From: Cenococcum geophilum 1.58
Taxonomy: Eukaryota > Ascomycota > Dothideomycetes > Gloniales > Gloniaceae
DNA length: 64,000 nt
Reading direction: 5' to 3'
NCBI GenBank assembly: GCA_001692895.1
Contig: KV748202.1
Coordinates: 372,001-436,000, forward strand
Shown: positions 1-11,793 of the stretch, piece after piece
Layout of the letters: each line of letters opens with the position of its first letter
Position numbering within the stretch: position 1 is the first letter of the stretch
Notes under the pieces: model-generated
The model's input: only the letters and a program-made list of their open reading frames with translations
Told to the model about the DNA's origin: nothing
The model's database searches: none
Program-made: the position numbers and the translations under genes

Positions 1-895
1 ATTTTATAATTAGCCTTTTAAACCTATTTTAAACCTCTTATTAGATTTAAAAAATAATCTATTAAGTAGCTCTAAAAATATCGCAATTTAGCTAAAAATT
101 GGGGGCTAAAACCCAATATTTTAATAATAGCCAGGCTTATTACACTAGAACTTTACTAAAAGTCTTAATATACGTATAAAAGGCCAATTATAATTTTTTG
201 GAATTTATTATTAAGCCGTTGTCGAGATATCAAGGTGCAGTTTTTCCACTTTTTGGTGGTTTTTGGGGCTACCGGATGACTGATATTACCGGATGAGTGA
301 TAAAACACGTTATCACCTTCCTACGCCCTCGATCCTTACGATCGATCGCGCAACGTCTTGTAGACTCCTCGAATACATACATTCAGCAGCTACTGTTCCG
401 CGCCCCGTGACACGTATATATTTAGATTTTTTGCTAGGATAAGGAGCGTTTATAACGTAACCGTCAATTATAAGAGTATTTATAGTAGGATTCTAGCTGT
501 AATCGGTAGCTTTTTAAAATAAATATTAAAGGGATCAACGTTTAATTTTAGTAGTATTTTCGATTTAATTTAAGGTAGCTCCTATAGCCTTTATAGCTGG
601 GATCTAGGCCTTAGTCGCGATCTAATAGAAGACTATAGTTAGTTTAACAATATTAAAGCTTTGGAGGAGTTATATAAGCTATCTTTTTTACAATTGTGCG
701 GTTTTGGTACCGCTGGTAAGAAGTTAAAGCTGCAGATAAATTCTGCCGGAGGGCAGTAAGTTAATTTTCCTAATTAGGAAGGTGCAAAATTAGATATTAG
801 CGACCTCCGTAGGACCAGTAGGAAATTCGTTGGGTAATAAGGAGCAGTATGCCTGCACGTGCGCATAGTGCACGTACCAGCGGGTCTAATTTATG
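1..895. other. AT-rich RIP-decayed DNA, no gene
   Basis: The stretch is dominated by TA, TTA and CTA words and has no sustained reading frame. A less AT-rich patch at about 190-430 contains a short direct repeat (ACCGGATGA followed by CTGAT or GTGAT, near 274 and 291), possibly the edge of an old repeat. Nothing else is supported. Confidence 0.6.
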
Positions 896-2370
896 AGATA
901 AGCTCTGCCCGATATTTTCGAAAACACAGTACAGTCAAATCTCTTTAGTACGATACCGTTTGTTCGGCCGAGCATATCGTAATACCAATGGTGTTTTTAT
1001 ATCGAGAGTCACGTGTTAGGTGAATAATTAGGAAAAAGAGGAGCTTAATACCTAAAAAGGCTTAGGATATCTACCTCATGGGCCAAATAGGGCCCTCTCC
1101 CATACAAATTCTCTACTGGTTATACCGATATTGGTGGTAGGTGCTTAACGATATTGTCAAAAGTCAGATTATCGTAATAGTACACCAAAAAAAGGTTGAT
1201 CAAGGGGTGTAGATCGTAATGCAGAGGATATCGTTATATAGGCAGCGCGTGAATTCATCTTCCTGGATAACGACACTATAGTGGACAAATTTGAATGGAA
1301 GCACCACGTTCCTGCAGAACGGCACGATGGAATTTTAGGTCTTTCTCACTCAAAGAATGCGCACGGCTAGTGATGTCGCTCGCCGTAGAGCTATTCTTGA
1401 CATAAATACCGACGTCATAATACTACCTCTTCCTATGAATGAGAACAACTTGCTGTTGAAGTTTTCGCTCCTTTAAACACGACTAAGAGGAACTATGAAA
1501 TTGCCATTCCACATAGCCTCACAGGGTCTAAGGATAGATGTTATCCACGCAAAACGGCCCCGAACGATTCCGGAGCAGATGACGTTATTCTTGGTAGAAC
1601 GTTCTATCGGCCCATCACTCCGCAGGTTTTCGCGTTGAGGGTCCGTCATTTACTTTACTTAGTCTGAGCAATAGTCTCACACTCCTCGGCTTTCTCATAT
1701 CAACCATCGCGATTAGCTTTTGAGGTGCGACACGTTAGGCGTTGCTCGAGGATCATCTAACCAGGCAAGTGACGTTTGGGGCTAAACGAGAACAAGGCGG
1801 TTTGGATTTGGTTATTTTATACAAGAAAATTCGTGTCTATTTCTGATATTCCCTGGTTTTACGACATGGCTAGTTATTCTGGATATTTTTGCGTGGAAGG
1901 TTCTTACTTGGAGTTGGCTGGTGGAGGCTTTTGGCCAATTTTTAGCGTATATTAAACGTACGGAATGATTTCCTAAATGTAATACTTTGGCGAGTGGGGC
2001 CAGCCGGTCAAGCAGTGGTGGTCTCACAGCTTGCATGCCACTCGTGCTCTGACGCGAAACACCATTGCATAGGCACTACGATACGTGAACAGCCCCATCT
2101 CTGTCTTCAAAGTTAGGATATCCTACGCTGACTCTAACCTAGATATTGAGCTCTTTGTGAAGCCTCAGTAGGTGCAGTTGTAGCGGCTCTAGAACTAATC
2201 GAAGCTTTCCCGTCATTTTTAAGCTGCTAATGGCTGGACGGATGACCTTGTCGCCCAGGATATATCTAGCCCAACCTTCCTAGCTGAAGAGACTTGTGAT
2301 TTTACGGTGGCTTCCAAGTGCCAACTCGATCGTCTGATGTCACGCACGGGGATCCACTGGGAAACCTGCT
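896..2370. other. Moderate-GC intergenic DNA with decayed coding-like stretches
   Basis: Base composition returns to near normal, but no intact gene is seen. A plus-strand stretch from about 1244 to 1370 reads without stops and looks protein-like (it includes FIFLDNDTIVDKFEW), closed by a TAG, with another TAG just upstream. A second open stretch lies around 1803-1950. I do not recognise a family. This may be a gene that has decayed, or chance. A near-palindrome (GCACGTGCGCATAGTGCACGT) sits near 856-876. Confidence 0.3.
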
Positions 2371-2944
2371 AGCCGGTGGGGGGTTGCACTTGGCGGCATT
2401 GTGCCAAGATTTGCCAAGAGGCACCGACACATTTAGCGGAGAAAGCGTAAGTCGGACAAGCAAAGGCAAAGCTTTGCGAGCCCAGAATTGAGTTGGATAG
2501 TTGGTATTGAGGGGGATACGGAAGACAGGTAATCAAAGGTTTCTCAAACAAATCGTCAATCTGTAGCCGATCGTGGAGGGCCGGCGATCTGTAGCTTGGC
2601 AAAAAAAAGCCACGATTGATCCGCGCTCTGTTTGGTCTTCGCCTGACGACTTTCTGCCACCGAAGCAAAATCATATCTGCGACGCTGAGTCCACCCTTTC
2701 TTTTCCTGCTGCTCACTCTCTTCCTTCCTTGTTCACCTGCCACCTTTATACCTTACCTTCCGTAGCACTTACTCTCATTGTGCTACGTCTACCCAAGACA
2801 TCCAGCAGCTGAGACAACTCACGCCTACTCTTGGCGCTCTAGGCTCATGAAGTGAATTTACCCAAAGATCAGCACGTCTACGCCTAAGAAACCACTTAGA
2901 AGCCTCGCCATCCCCTACTCTGTCTCCCCAGAGTCATCGGCATC
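2371..2944 (+). promoter_or_regulatory. Probable promoter and 5' leader of the Ca2+/H+ exchanger gene
   Basis: This non-coding stretch precedes the exchanger start codon. It carries a pyrimidine-rich tract at about 2693-2765 (runs such as CCCTTTCTTTTCC and CTCTCTTCCTTCCTTG), a common feature of core promoters in filamentous ascomycetes. The start context is GGCATCATGGC. No TATA box or specific factor site is claimed. Confidence 0.4.
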
Positions 2945-4493
2945 ATGGCTCGCCAGTCCGCCGACGGATACACCGCCGAACCCAAAGTAGAATCCACCGT
3001 TCCTCCACACTCATCTTCTGGCCCTACTGGCGGTGGACTCCCAATATACAATCATAATGGACACAGAGTCACTAGGGGCATACACCCGGATGGTGAAAGC
3101 GGACGGAAGGGAATCCACCCGCTCCATTTTCTAAGGATTTGTTTTAGGAGCACGAGCACAGCATCCAAATTCGTAAATTTTCTATGGCCCTTTGTGCCGG
3201 CAGCCATAGCCATTGTACGTCAAGACCTTTTCCTTTACATAGTAAAACTAGAGAAGAGAGCTAACTACGATTTTCTTCAGCATTTCGCACGTCCTGACCT
3301 CCATCTCTGGATCTTTATCCTCAATTACATCGCAATGGTCCCAGCTGCAAATCTTATTGGCTTCGCCGGCCAAGAGCTGGCCAGGAAGGTCCCCAAAGTG
3401 TTTGGTGTTATCATGGAGACAACACTGGGTTCCGTCGTTGAAATCGTGCTATTCATGGTTTTGATTTCGAAGGGCAACGATTCCGTTCCAGTCATTCGAG
3501 CAGCAATTCTTGGCTCCATTCTTGCGAATTTGCTTTTATGCTTGGGCATGTGTTTCCTTGTGGGAGGAATTCGAAGGGAGGACCAAGAATTCCACGAAGC
3601 AATAAGCGAGGTTGGGAGTGGATTGATGTTGGTTGCTGGCAGTAAGTTTCAACTCTGCTTATTCTTCACAAGCGGTTTATTAGGGAGATTTTTGCTAACC
3701 ATTACGCAGTGGGTCTTGTTGTGCCTGCAGCCTTTTCTAATGCTCTTAGTAACAGTACTGTTAGTGTGGAGCCTGAGGTTCTTAAAATTAGCCGCGCAAC
3801 CGCCATTATCTTGCTATTCGCCTATCTCGTATATGTCTGGTTCCAGACCAAAACTCACAACAGTCTTTATGGTGAAATTTTGGAGGCCGACGAGCAAAAA
3901 GATGAAGATCGCCACAAGGATCTGGCTAAAGCCAAGCTCACATTCACGGAATGCCTTGTCGCATTGGCCATTGCACTCGCATGTGTGTCGCTGATTGCCG
4001 TATTCCTTGTTGAGCAGATCACCTTTATTGTGGAGGAACGGCATGTCAGAGACGCATTCGTTGGTCTTATTCTTGTGCCCTTGGTCGAGAAGGCTGCAGG
4101 TAAGTACATATGCCCTATCGAACGACTCACATCAGTCCACTAGCTGACTTGGTCGCAGAGCACCTTACTGCTGTCGACGAAGCATGGGACAACCAGATGA
4201 ACTTCGCACTTGCCCACGTCCTTGGTGCGTCCATTCAGACTGCGCTGCTAAACACCCCACTGGTTGTAATCGTCGGTTGGGGTCTCGGGTACAACATGGA
4301 CCTCAATTTTGAAATATTTGACGCCGTCGTGCTCATCTTAGCCATCCTTGTCGTTGGTAGTTTTCTCCGTGACGGGAAGAGCAACTACCTCGAGGGCGTA
4401 CTATGCGTCCTTGTCTACCTAATTGTTGCAATCAGTGCCTTCTATTACCCCGATCCAATCCATGCTGGCGGCAATACAGGCGAGGGTCATTAG
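2945..4493 (+). CDS. CAX/VCX-type Ca2+/H+ exchanger, 3 exons
   Basis: Exons 2945..3641, 3710..4099 and 4159..4493 join in frame to 473 aa; introns 1 (68 bp) and 2 (59 bp) begin GTAAGT and end in CAG. The product is a multi-pass membrane protein of the cation/Ca2+ exchanger superfamily; fungal relatives such as Vcx1 move Ca2+ into the vacuole against protons. Visible: the fungal N-terminal block HPLHFLRICFRSTSTASKFV (59-78), the first alpha repeat around METTLGSVVEIVLF (157-170), an acidic/charged loop rich in D, E and K (about 290-310), and the second alpha repeat VEKAAEHLTAV (358-368) followed by GASIQTALLNTPLVVIVGW. Length fits the family. Oddity: the usual GNxxE signature is GSVVE in repeat 1 and EKAAE in repeat 2, so both Asn are lost while both Glu (166, 363) remain; ion choice may differ. 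It lies 428 bp upstream of RPS17 on the same strand. Confidence 0.9.
3642..3709 (+). other. Intron 1 of exchanger gene
   Basis: GTAAGTTTC donor, TTTGCTAACC branch-like motif and ATTACGCAG acceptor. Splicing joins A to TG, making Met233 and restoring the frame LVAG-M-GLVVPAAF. Confidence 0.85.
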
Positions 4494-4921
4494 ATATAGT
4501 TTTGACTATATCTACATCGAGATCGTGGGTTAGTTAAGAAGGGTTGGGAGTGATTGTAAGGGTGGAGTAGGTTGCAATACATATTTCTTGTCATTCCTTA
4601 TCATTTCTATCCATTTTACGATTGCATGAGCTAGCGAGGAGTTTCGGTTTTCGGAAGGATGGACTCGACTTGGATTCCATGCTCAAACTGTAGAGCTATA
4701 GTTCTGTAGTATATAAAATGTAATTTGCATAATAATTCATATCTACACCAATATCGGAAGTGGACACCCTCGACATCTGTAAAGTCACGTGTTGGGCCTG
4801 CCAACCAAATTGGCCGAAGCGGCTCGGCAAATCCCGCCCACAATCTGCAAGCGATTTCTACATTCTCACATTTTCGCACTTCTTCAACCATCCTCGAAAC
4901 ACTCTTTTGACAGCCGCAATC
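4494..4921 (+). promoter_or_regulatory. Intergenic region: exchanger 3' end and RPS17 promoter
   Basis: The first part must hold the exchanger 3' UTR and terminator; no single polyadenylation signal stands out. The part just before 4922 is pyrimidine-rich (TTCTACATTCTCACATTTTCGCACTTCTTCAACC), typical of ribosomal protein gene leaders. The RPS17 start context is GCAATCATGGG. Confidence 0.45.
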
Positions 4922-5602
4922 ATGGGTCGTGTTCGTACGAAAACCGTCAAGAAGTCCGCTAAAGTCATCATCGAGCGTTACTACCCAAAGCTCTCTCTCG
5001 ACTTCGAGGTTAACAAGCGTATCTGCGATGAGATTGCTATCATCGCGAGCAAGAGGTTGAGGAATAAGGTACACATATCCTTTGTTTTCCTCCCATCCAT
5101 CTACTATGCCGCATTCACTGTTACCGGAGCGAGCCGCGGCAAGAGAAGCTCGGGAAATATGAAATCTTGGTCTTGATGACCCATTGCTAATTGGCCGCGA
5201 CAACACAGATTGCTGGTTACACCACCCATCTCATGAAACGTATTCAGCGAGGGCCTGTCCGTGGTATCTCATTCAAGCTGCAAGAAGAGGAGCGTGAGCG
5301 GAAAGATCAATACGTGCCCGAGGTCTCAGCGCTCGACTTCACACAGACCAGCGAGACTGGTCAGCTGGATGTGGACCAGGAGACTAAGGATCTATTGAAG
5401 AGCATGGGTGTATGTACCTCCGTTTCTTTTAGCTGTGGAAGTGAGGACGGATAAGATCATGATGAGAAGCTCGATACGCGGGGGTTTTTGCTAACGCAGC
5501 CACTCACAGTTCGATTCCATCCCCGTCAACGTCGTCGCTGTTGCCCAGCAGCAAGTTGCCGAGCGGCCTCGCCGCTTCCCAGACCGCCGCCCGGGTCAGT
5601 AG
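4922..5602 (+). CDS. RPS17: 40S ribosomal protein S17 (eS17), 3 exons
   Basis: Exons 4922..5068 (49 codons), 5209..5409 (67 codons) and 5510..5602 (30 codons plus TAG) give 146 aa. The protein belongs to the small ribosomal subunit head, close to the mRNA entry region in known eukaryotic structures. The N-terminus [20 protein letters not shown] and the internal [19 protein letters not shown] are diagnostic of eS17; the central block [20 protein letters not shown] and the C-terminal [12 protein letters not shown] also match fungal eS17. Both introns lie between codons (phase 0); intron 1 has a TTGCTAATT branch motif and ends ACACAG, intron 2 has TTGCTAACG and ends CTCACAG. Length is slightly above yeast Rps17 but usual for filamentous fungi. 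No damage is seen. Confidence 0.97.
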
Positions 5603-6683
5603 GTTTGATTGGATTCATGGCGAGGTTTATTTTTCTGTCTGAGGGAACAAGGATTCTGCGGGATGCCTCAACAGGGCTTATGTTGGCATACGGATTGCCG
5701 TACTGCATCTAAAAATCAAGGTTTCTTTTCCCCTTCAAGGTGTCGCCGAGTCCGTTAGGACAACGCTTGATCGCCAATTTTTTCCCCCTCCCCATTGGCC
5801 TGCTTGTGAGGTTGGTGTATTATTCTTGCTACTAACTGTCTAGATTTGTGCGGCGGACATGTTTTAAGAGGCTTGAGTGCTTTATTCAAAGTAAGTATCA
5901 CTGGTAAATGATTAATTGAGTTATCCCGTGACCTGTCCATGTATTCCAGCTAATTTTAAATCTCAATATAAAAATTATTATGTCGTACTCGAACACGTGA
6001 CAGTCGCACAATGCCTACCCACGTTTCCTTAACAGGTTATATTTTGCAGCGATTTTGTCGGGTTCACTTATCCAGCTCTCAGATTTCTAAGTAATAATAT
6101 TCAAGCAAATGATATCATAAATGCTAGGCCTTCACGCATTCAATTAAGAGCGCAGTTACGAGCGAGATGGTGACGTTACTGGTATAATCAGACTAGACAT
6201 CCATAATAAGCGCGACATCGCTTCCAAGGTCTACTTGTGTGTAACGCAGTGCACGGCATCTGTAGCCACCTTAACGTCCTTTACGGCCGCTTTAATCCCG
6301 TCCTCTGGCGTGAAGCGCTAGTTCAAGGTCTTTGGTCGTAGGTGTTTGATCTTGCGCCGAATCAGCGCAAATCGAAACGACACCCTTTTCAAGATCCTTC
6401 CGGAGGCCATACTGTCCGAGACAAAGAATTTGATGTTGTGAATGCTGGCTCCTGGCGGGTTTCAGATGGTAGAGCCTGGAAGGGATGAAAGGATTTAGAT
6501 CAAGTATAGGCTCATGAAGTTCTCACCGGTAATGAATCTTATTGCTTTGGAGAAGAGGCTTTTGCGAGGAATGTATGAGCGTTCGTAAAATGAGGTCGAA
6601 ACGCGCGAAATAGTGTTGGTTGTGAAATCTCGTTGCTTCTCAAGCTACGTCTTATCTTCCAAATGCCAAGCTTTTTTTGGTAT
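5603..6683. other. RPS17 3' flank grading into decayed DNA
   Basis: No intact gene. The sequence grades from normal composition to AT-rich. On the minus strand about 6480-6130 there is coding-like sequence broken by stops (fragments such as IHNIKFFVSDSMASGRIL and TPEDGIKAAVKDVKVATDAV), which I do not recognise; it may be a gene relic. The RPS17 terminator must lie near the start. Confidence 0.35.
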
Positions 6684-6688
6684 ATCTC

Positions 6689-6790
6689 TGTAAGAGTACA
6701 TATATTAGATCCCGCCGCGCTTGCGAACAATATCGCAAGCACTCCGTGTCTTTTTGGCCGAATGGCGACGTTGGGGCGGGAAACGTTACA
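6689..6790 (+). mobile_element. 102-bp solo LTR-like repeat (family R6) with TSD ATCTC
   Basis: The sequence starts TGTAAGAGTAC and ends AACGTTACA, so it has TG..CA ends. It is flanked on both sides by the same five bases ATCTC (6684-6688 and 6791-6795). Related copies are at 46978-47065 and, partially, 36135-36183. The very short length points to a TRIM/SMART-like LTR family. No internal region is attached here. Confidence 0.7.
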
Positions 6791-6795
6791 ATCTC

Positions 6796-7204
6796 CTCCG
6801 CATATATTACAGTTGGTCGTCAAAAGTCTAGATCACCTGGTTAATACGCAGTTCCTATAAATTAACCCTTATATATTCTCCTAGCATTCTAAGTTAATAC
6901 TTTATCTACTAGCCTCTTGCCTTCTATATTAGCCTTACGTCTTCTTAGTATAGATTTACTAAGCCGCCCAATAAGGCCATTTAATAGCTTCTCCTACGCC
7001 TCCTTTAACGCCTTCTATAGAGCTTTTAAATCTTCTTCTAAATCTCCTATAGTAGCTAATTTAGGGTACAGTTTATAAACTAGCCTTTTAAGAGCCTATT
7101 AGAGGCCCTTAATTAGATTAAGATTAGGTAGGTAAGGTCGCTATTTTATAGTTTAAATACTATACGTCTTAAGAAAGTTCTTTATATAATTGGCGCTATA
7201 TATA
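6796..7204. other. AT-rich RIP-decayed DNA
   Basis: No gene or repeat boundary recognised; dominated by TA-rich words and short CTTCT/CCTCC patches. Confidence 0.5.
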
Positions 7205-7310
7205 CAGTAATGTGCACGACTAGCTTCTACCCTCCTTAGCGAGGGCTCTAAAATTTTAAATTCGGTACGCGTATCCAATCTCGCTTGATTGCCACCAACT
7301 ATATATAGTA

Positions 7311-7737
7311 CCGTAGAATCTTGCGAAACTCATCGAACGCTAGCAAGGGTGGTCGCGGCATCTAGCCATATTTGGAAGGCGGTCAGATTCTGCCCATATC
7401 AATATCAGGACCGTCAACCCCTTTATTAAATGCGTCTTATTAAATGCTTCAAATGCCTCTCTAAATCCAGCGGCTATACTATATTTGGCTTATTCTTACA
7501 TTTAGCATCTTCCTGCTCAAGACGCTTAATAAAAACCTTCTTTGCTCTAAAAACTATAAGGCCTCGTTGCTTACAAAGGTCCTTCAGCTACTTAACTAAC
7601 AATATTCTGTAGTTATTCCTTAGTAGATATTCTTCCTATTTAAGGATAAATTCATTAACCATATCGCCTACTACTAATAGCTTCTTAAAATCCTCTTCTT
7701 ATTTAATTACTTCGATGAGTTTCGCAAGATTTTACGG
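7311..7737. mobile_element. 427-bp MITE nested in transposon A, TA duplication
   Basis: Terminal inverted repeats CCGTAGAATCTTGCGAAACT and its near-complement ending TTTCGCAAGATTTTACGG enclose the element; TA lies on each side (7309-7310, 7738-7739). Copy B at 36416-36425 (CATAGTAATTGTAGCG) shows the uninterrupted sequence, so this is a clean insertion with a visible empty site. The interior includes a less decayed patch at 7345-7430; no coding function is claimed. Confidence 0.75.
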
Positions 7738-9611
7738 TAATTGAAGCGAACGCATATGCCTACACGTAAGGACCGTCCTAGTTGCTAGGGATAATTAAAT
7801 TAAAGCTATACAGAACTTGCCTAACCTACTAAAGTCGTAATATCCACTTTAAATTGTGTTATACTATTATTAATCTGCCCTTAATATGTATCCCTTTTTA
7901 AAACGCGTAGCGGCTTAATTAATAGGTAAGAGTCTTTCTTCCTCCCTCCTTATTACCTAGGCCCTTACTATTATTAAACTATTACCTAAATATAATATAA
8001 TAGCCGCCAGGACGCGAACACAGCGCCATTTAGTTGGATTTTATATTAGAGAAGCTTAAGGAAATAGATAATAATTTAAAAGCTATAGTAGAGGACATTA
8101 AGGAGGACGTAGAGGGTTAGTATACTGCTAAAGTTAGTACCGTAAATTACCTTAGTTAAAATTTTATAAGTTACCGTATTTAATATAGAACCCGCTAATA
8201 TTAACACTATAATATTAGGCTACGGCCTCTTAGGAAGTTGCTTAAAGTCCTTAGGCTTAGGCTTATAGTCCTTAAGCTTATAGTCTTTAAGCTTATAGTC
8301 CTCTAATTACTTACTTACTATTAGCCTCTTATTTACCCCTAAGGGCTCGCTTATATTTACTAAGTAAGTATAAAAATAAGCTAATTCCTCCGCTACCTTA
8401 CTTACGTTTTAAAAGTAAAATTAATAATATAAAGAGGAGAAGCGGGGGCATTTTTATTACTTATAATTATAATATAGTAATTTAATACCTAAAGGATTCG
8501 CCTTTTACTAGAACTCTTATTAGTATAAGCCTTTAGCTTTATAAGCTTTAGCAACTTTAAGTCTTTCCTATTTATAAGCAAGAGCTATATTATTAAGAGT
8601 AAGGTATTTGTATTAAGGTCTAGCCGATTAAAGCTTTAATTAATACTTAGTACGTAGGCGTTTATAATATTAGATTTAACGTAATAGAAGTTAAGGCTAT
8701 AGCCTAGTAGTAGAAGATTAATACCTAGCTTATATTATAGGCAAAGTATACTAATAGAAGTGGCGCAATTAAGGCTCTTATAGTTAACCTCTTAATTACA
8801 TATACCTAAGCTGTAAATTAACTAGCGGGCTCTTATTTTAGAGTTAGCTCTTATCTATTAATACTTAATTAACTCTATAGTAAAGTTTTAACGCCTTATA
8901 TCCTTCCTATTAGTAACGCTATTAATTTAATAAAATTACGGGTTAAGCTTATTAGATATTAGCGTTATAAAAAGCGCTACCTAAATATTAATTAGTGCTA
9001 TACTCTTAGCTAGGCAGATATTAAATTAATAAATAAGGACTTAAGAGAGTAGGTAACTGGTATCTAGTAAGGTATTGTAAATATTTAGAATTTACCTTAT
9101 AAGCTTACTACGCGGCTTACTAAGAGAGTAGTAAAGGGAGGACATAATAGTAGAAGAGTACGTTAATTAGCCTTTAGCGAGAGTTCTACTACTAGTACTC
9201 TAGGTATTATTAATTACTTTTATATTAGTTCTATAAGCCTAGTACTAAGCTCCTATACTAGTAAGCCAATTAATAATAATATTCTTACCTATATTACTAA
9301 TACGCTGCCTATAAGGTATTAACTATATAAAGAATTTAGAGGAGTTTTTTACGAATTAGAAGTAGAGTATATTTAGTAATTTTAACTAGGAGGCCAACTT
9401 TAAAGCAGTATATAAAGTTGTTTATAATTTAATATAGGACTTAGAGCTCTTATATAATAAATCTAATAGCTTTAATCCTGTTAAGAAACTTATAAAGGCT
9501 AATATTAAATTAGGTATTACTAGGCGGCTATAAAAGGATTTAAAGAAGTAGGTAAATGAGCGTTATACTTAGCTTAAAGGAAGTTTCTAAAATATAGAGT
9601 ATCTCTATTAC

Positions 9612-9740
9612 TGTAAGGTAACAGGCTCCGCACTACCTAGCTACGGCACAAACCCTAAAAGGTAAGCGAGTGACTAGTAAGATGCCGGGCATAGCTGTGC
9701 GGAATAATATATATAGACGAGGTGACTTCGTTACCTGACA
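9612..9740 (+). mobile_element. 129-bp solo LTR-like repeat (family R5) with TSD ATTAC
   Basis: Starts TGTAAGGTAACAGGCTCCGC and ends TTCGTTACCTGACA; flanked by ATTAC on both sides (9607-9611, 9741-9745). It is less AT-rich than its surroundings, as expected for an insertion too short or too recent for RIP. Related copies lie at 35326-35432, 35773-35887 and 47066-47193. Confidence 0.75.
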
Positions 9741-11130
9741 ATTACTACTAGCGCCCCTATAGTAGTAGAGACGCCCTATATAGGAGATTTTTAAGATATA
9801 AATAATCTTAACTAATGGAATATAAGATGTCTTTATTACTGCTAAAGCCTCTATAGTAATAAAGATACCCTAAAATCGCTACTAAAAATTAATCTTTCCT
9901 TATACTAAAAGCCTTAAAAATTATGCCCACTATATTAGAAATAACCTTATTTATACTCTAAAAAAGAAAGGCTTTAAAGCTATAGTTAAAGCTTTTAGAG
10001 TACTCTACTTAAGAAAACCACTCCACTGAATAAAAGCTTTTAGTTCTCTAAAAAAACACTTTAATTGGATTTAAATTAGGTAAGCATATAGGTAAATGTA
10101 TAAGCTTAACGTTAAAGGCGTTATAATGAGTTTATATTCTCTTTAAGTAATAAAAGCTAGCGTTATTTATAACTACTACTAATTTTTTTAGTAGGAAAGC
10201 GATTATACTATAGTAGAAGAGTATTTACTACCTATAATTTAAAGCGTTCGCTATATATTAAGCCTTTATATAATAAGGCTACTAGTACACCGTTAATAGT
10301 ATATATAGGTAGTATATTAAGCACCGTCTTACCCCAATTATATAGTATATATAATACTGGTATAGTATTAAAGGGAGCCTAGCTAGTCTTCTATATACCC
10401 ATCTTTAAATCCGCATCCAACTTATTTATAAACACTAATTAATTAGCGGTATTCTATAATATAATAGCAAAATATATATTATAATTATAAAAGCTACGCT
10501 TAAGGGCCGCCTAGTAATACTACTTTATATAAGCTACTCTTTAAGCTCTATAATAAGAGAATTTATTTAATTAGCTTACCTACTTCTTTATTTAGCTAGC
10601 TAAATAGAGCTCTTAAAATATTATATAGCAGCTTACTATAACACTGAAAACGTTATAGATTAATTACTATAACTTATTACTAAAGAGAGCTAGCTTTTCC
10701 TCTAGCCGTAATAATATAACCACGATTATTTAATTACTTAGTAAAAATTGGCCATCTTTACCATTTAGAGGTGCCTAAGTTTATCTAAATATCCGTAAGT
10801 CCCTTTTAATTGCAATAATTAAGTTATATAACTAGCGGTAGAGGCATACTCTATTTAAGTTACTTTAAGTTAAAAAGATCCTTAACTAGGGCGTGCTAAT
10901 ATAGGCCTATTCGCGAAGCTATATTACAAATAGTATTGAAGAAAACCTTACGATGTTTAACAAAGATCACGACACTACGGGGAAGGGCCAATTGTAAATA
11001 GCTTTACGTGCGCCAGAAATAAGGTTCTTATAGCTAAGTATACGGCTTTACTTTAATTACTATATATAGTTAGTGGCAATTAAGCGAGATTAGATACGCG
11101 TACTATATTTGAAAATTTGGATCCCTTATT

Positions 11131-11793
11131 ATGTATATTAATAGTATATCCACGGTCGATTTTTAATTACCAGCAATGCCGCTCTCTTAATACCTGTTAA
11201 GCGCTATACGTAGAGCCTACTAAGCGCTTTCTGCTTACACTAAAATAGTAAGAATTAGCCGCGGGTTAATAGAGATATTTATATTTAAACTATACGCCGC
11301 TATTATATAAGTACCTATTAAACTTATAAGGTATATAAGTTACTAGCTAGTAACTTTATTAAGCCCCTAAGGGGGCTATAAATAAAGGCTTTAATAGGGA
11401 GTTAGATATAGACAATATATATAACTATTTTAAAGCCCTTTTGCCTACTTAAAGGCGTTTATAAAGCTAATCTAATAAGTACTGCATCTACTCCTAACAT
11501 AGATTAACCTACTATATTGCTGCTTCCTTACTAACCGCCTAGGCCTATATAACCCGCTTAATTTCCTTAATAACCTTAAGCTATAGGGAGTACTATTAGA
11601 GCTTATTTTGCTAGCTAGCCTACTATTTACTACCCTATTTAGGATCTAGCGCTAGTATAAAAGGATTACCTTTAAGCCTTTTAGTCTACTTACGCTATAG
11701 GGCCTATATAGACTTTACCGCGTAGTATATATAATACATAGGCGGCTACTTAGGCTAGAGCTTAAGCTTAAGCTTAGACTTAGGCCTTTACTA
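11131..11793. other. AT-rich RIP-decayed DNA
   Basis: No reading frame or repeat boundary recognised between transposon A and the next MITE. Confidence 0.5.

Larger units (their letters stand above)
7205..11130. mobile_element. Decayed inverted-repeat DNA transposon, copy A (TA target)
   Basis: The left end (TA then CAGTAATGTGCACGACTAGC) matches the left end of copy B at 36331. A long inner inverted repeat is clear: left 7250-7310 (TACGCGTATCCAATCTCGCT onward) against right 11050-11105 read on the minus strand. Sequence inside the left repeat matches the right end of copy B and vice versa, so the two copies are in opposite orientation. The interior, about 3.3 kb, is heavily RIP-decayed; no transposase motif can be read. 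The CAGTG-type terminus and TA target suggest the Tc1/mariner-pogo group, by inference. The right boundary is uncertain. Nested inside are a 427-bp MITE (7311-7737) and a solo LTR (9612-9740). Confidence 0.6.

Noticed and set aside
2369..2743. 124-codon minus-strand frame upstream of the exchanger
   Set aside because: Overlaps the pyrimidine-rich promoter, has biased composition and no recognisable domain.
4631..5206. 191-codon minus-strand frame over RPS17 exon 1
   Set aside because: Antisense shadow of the RPS17 exon and its promoter.
7266..11102. TACGCGTATC inverted repeats as the true outer ends of transposon A
   Set aside because: Homology with copy B and between the two arms continues outward, to CAGTG.. 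at 7205, so these TA dinucleotides are internal.
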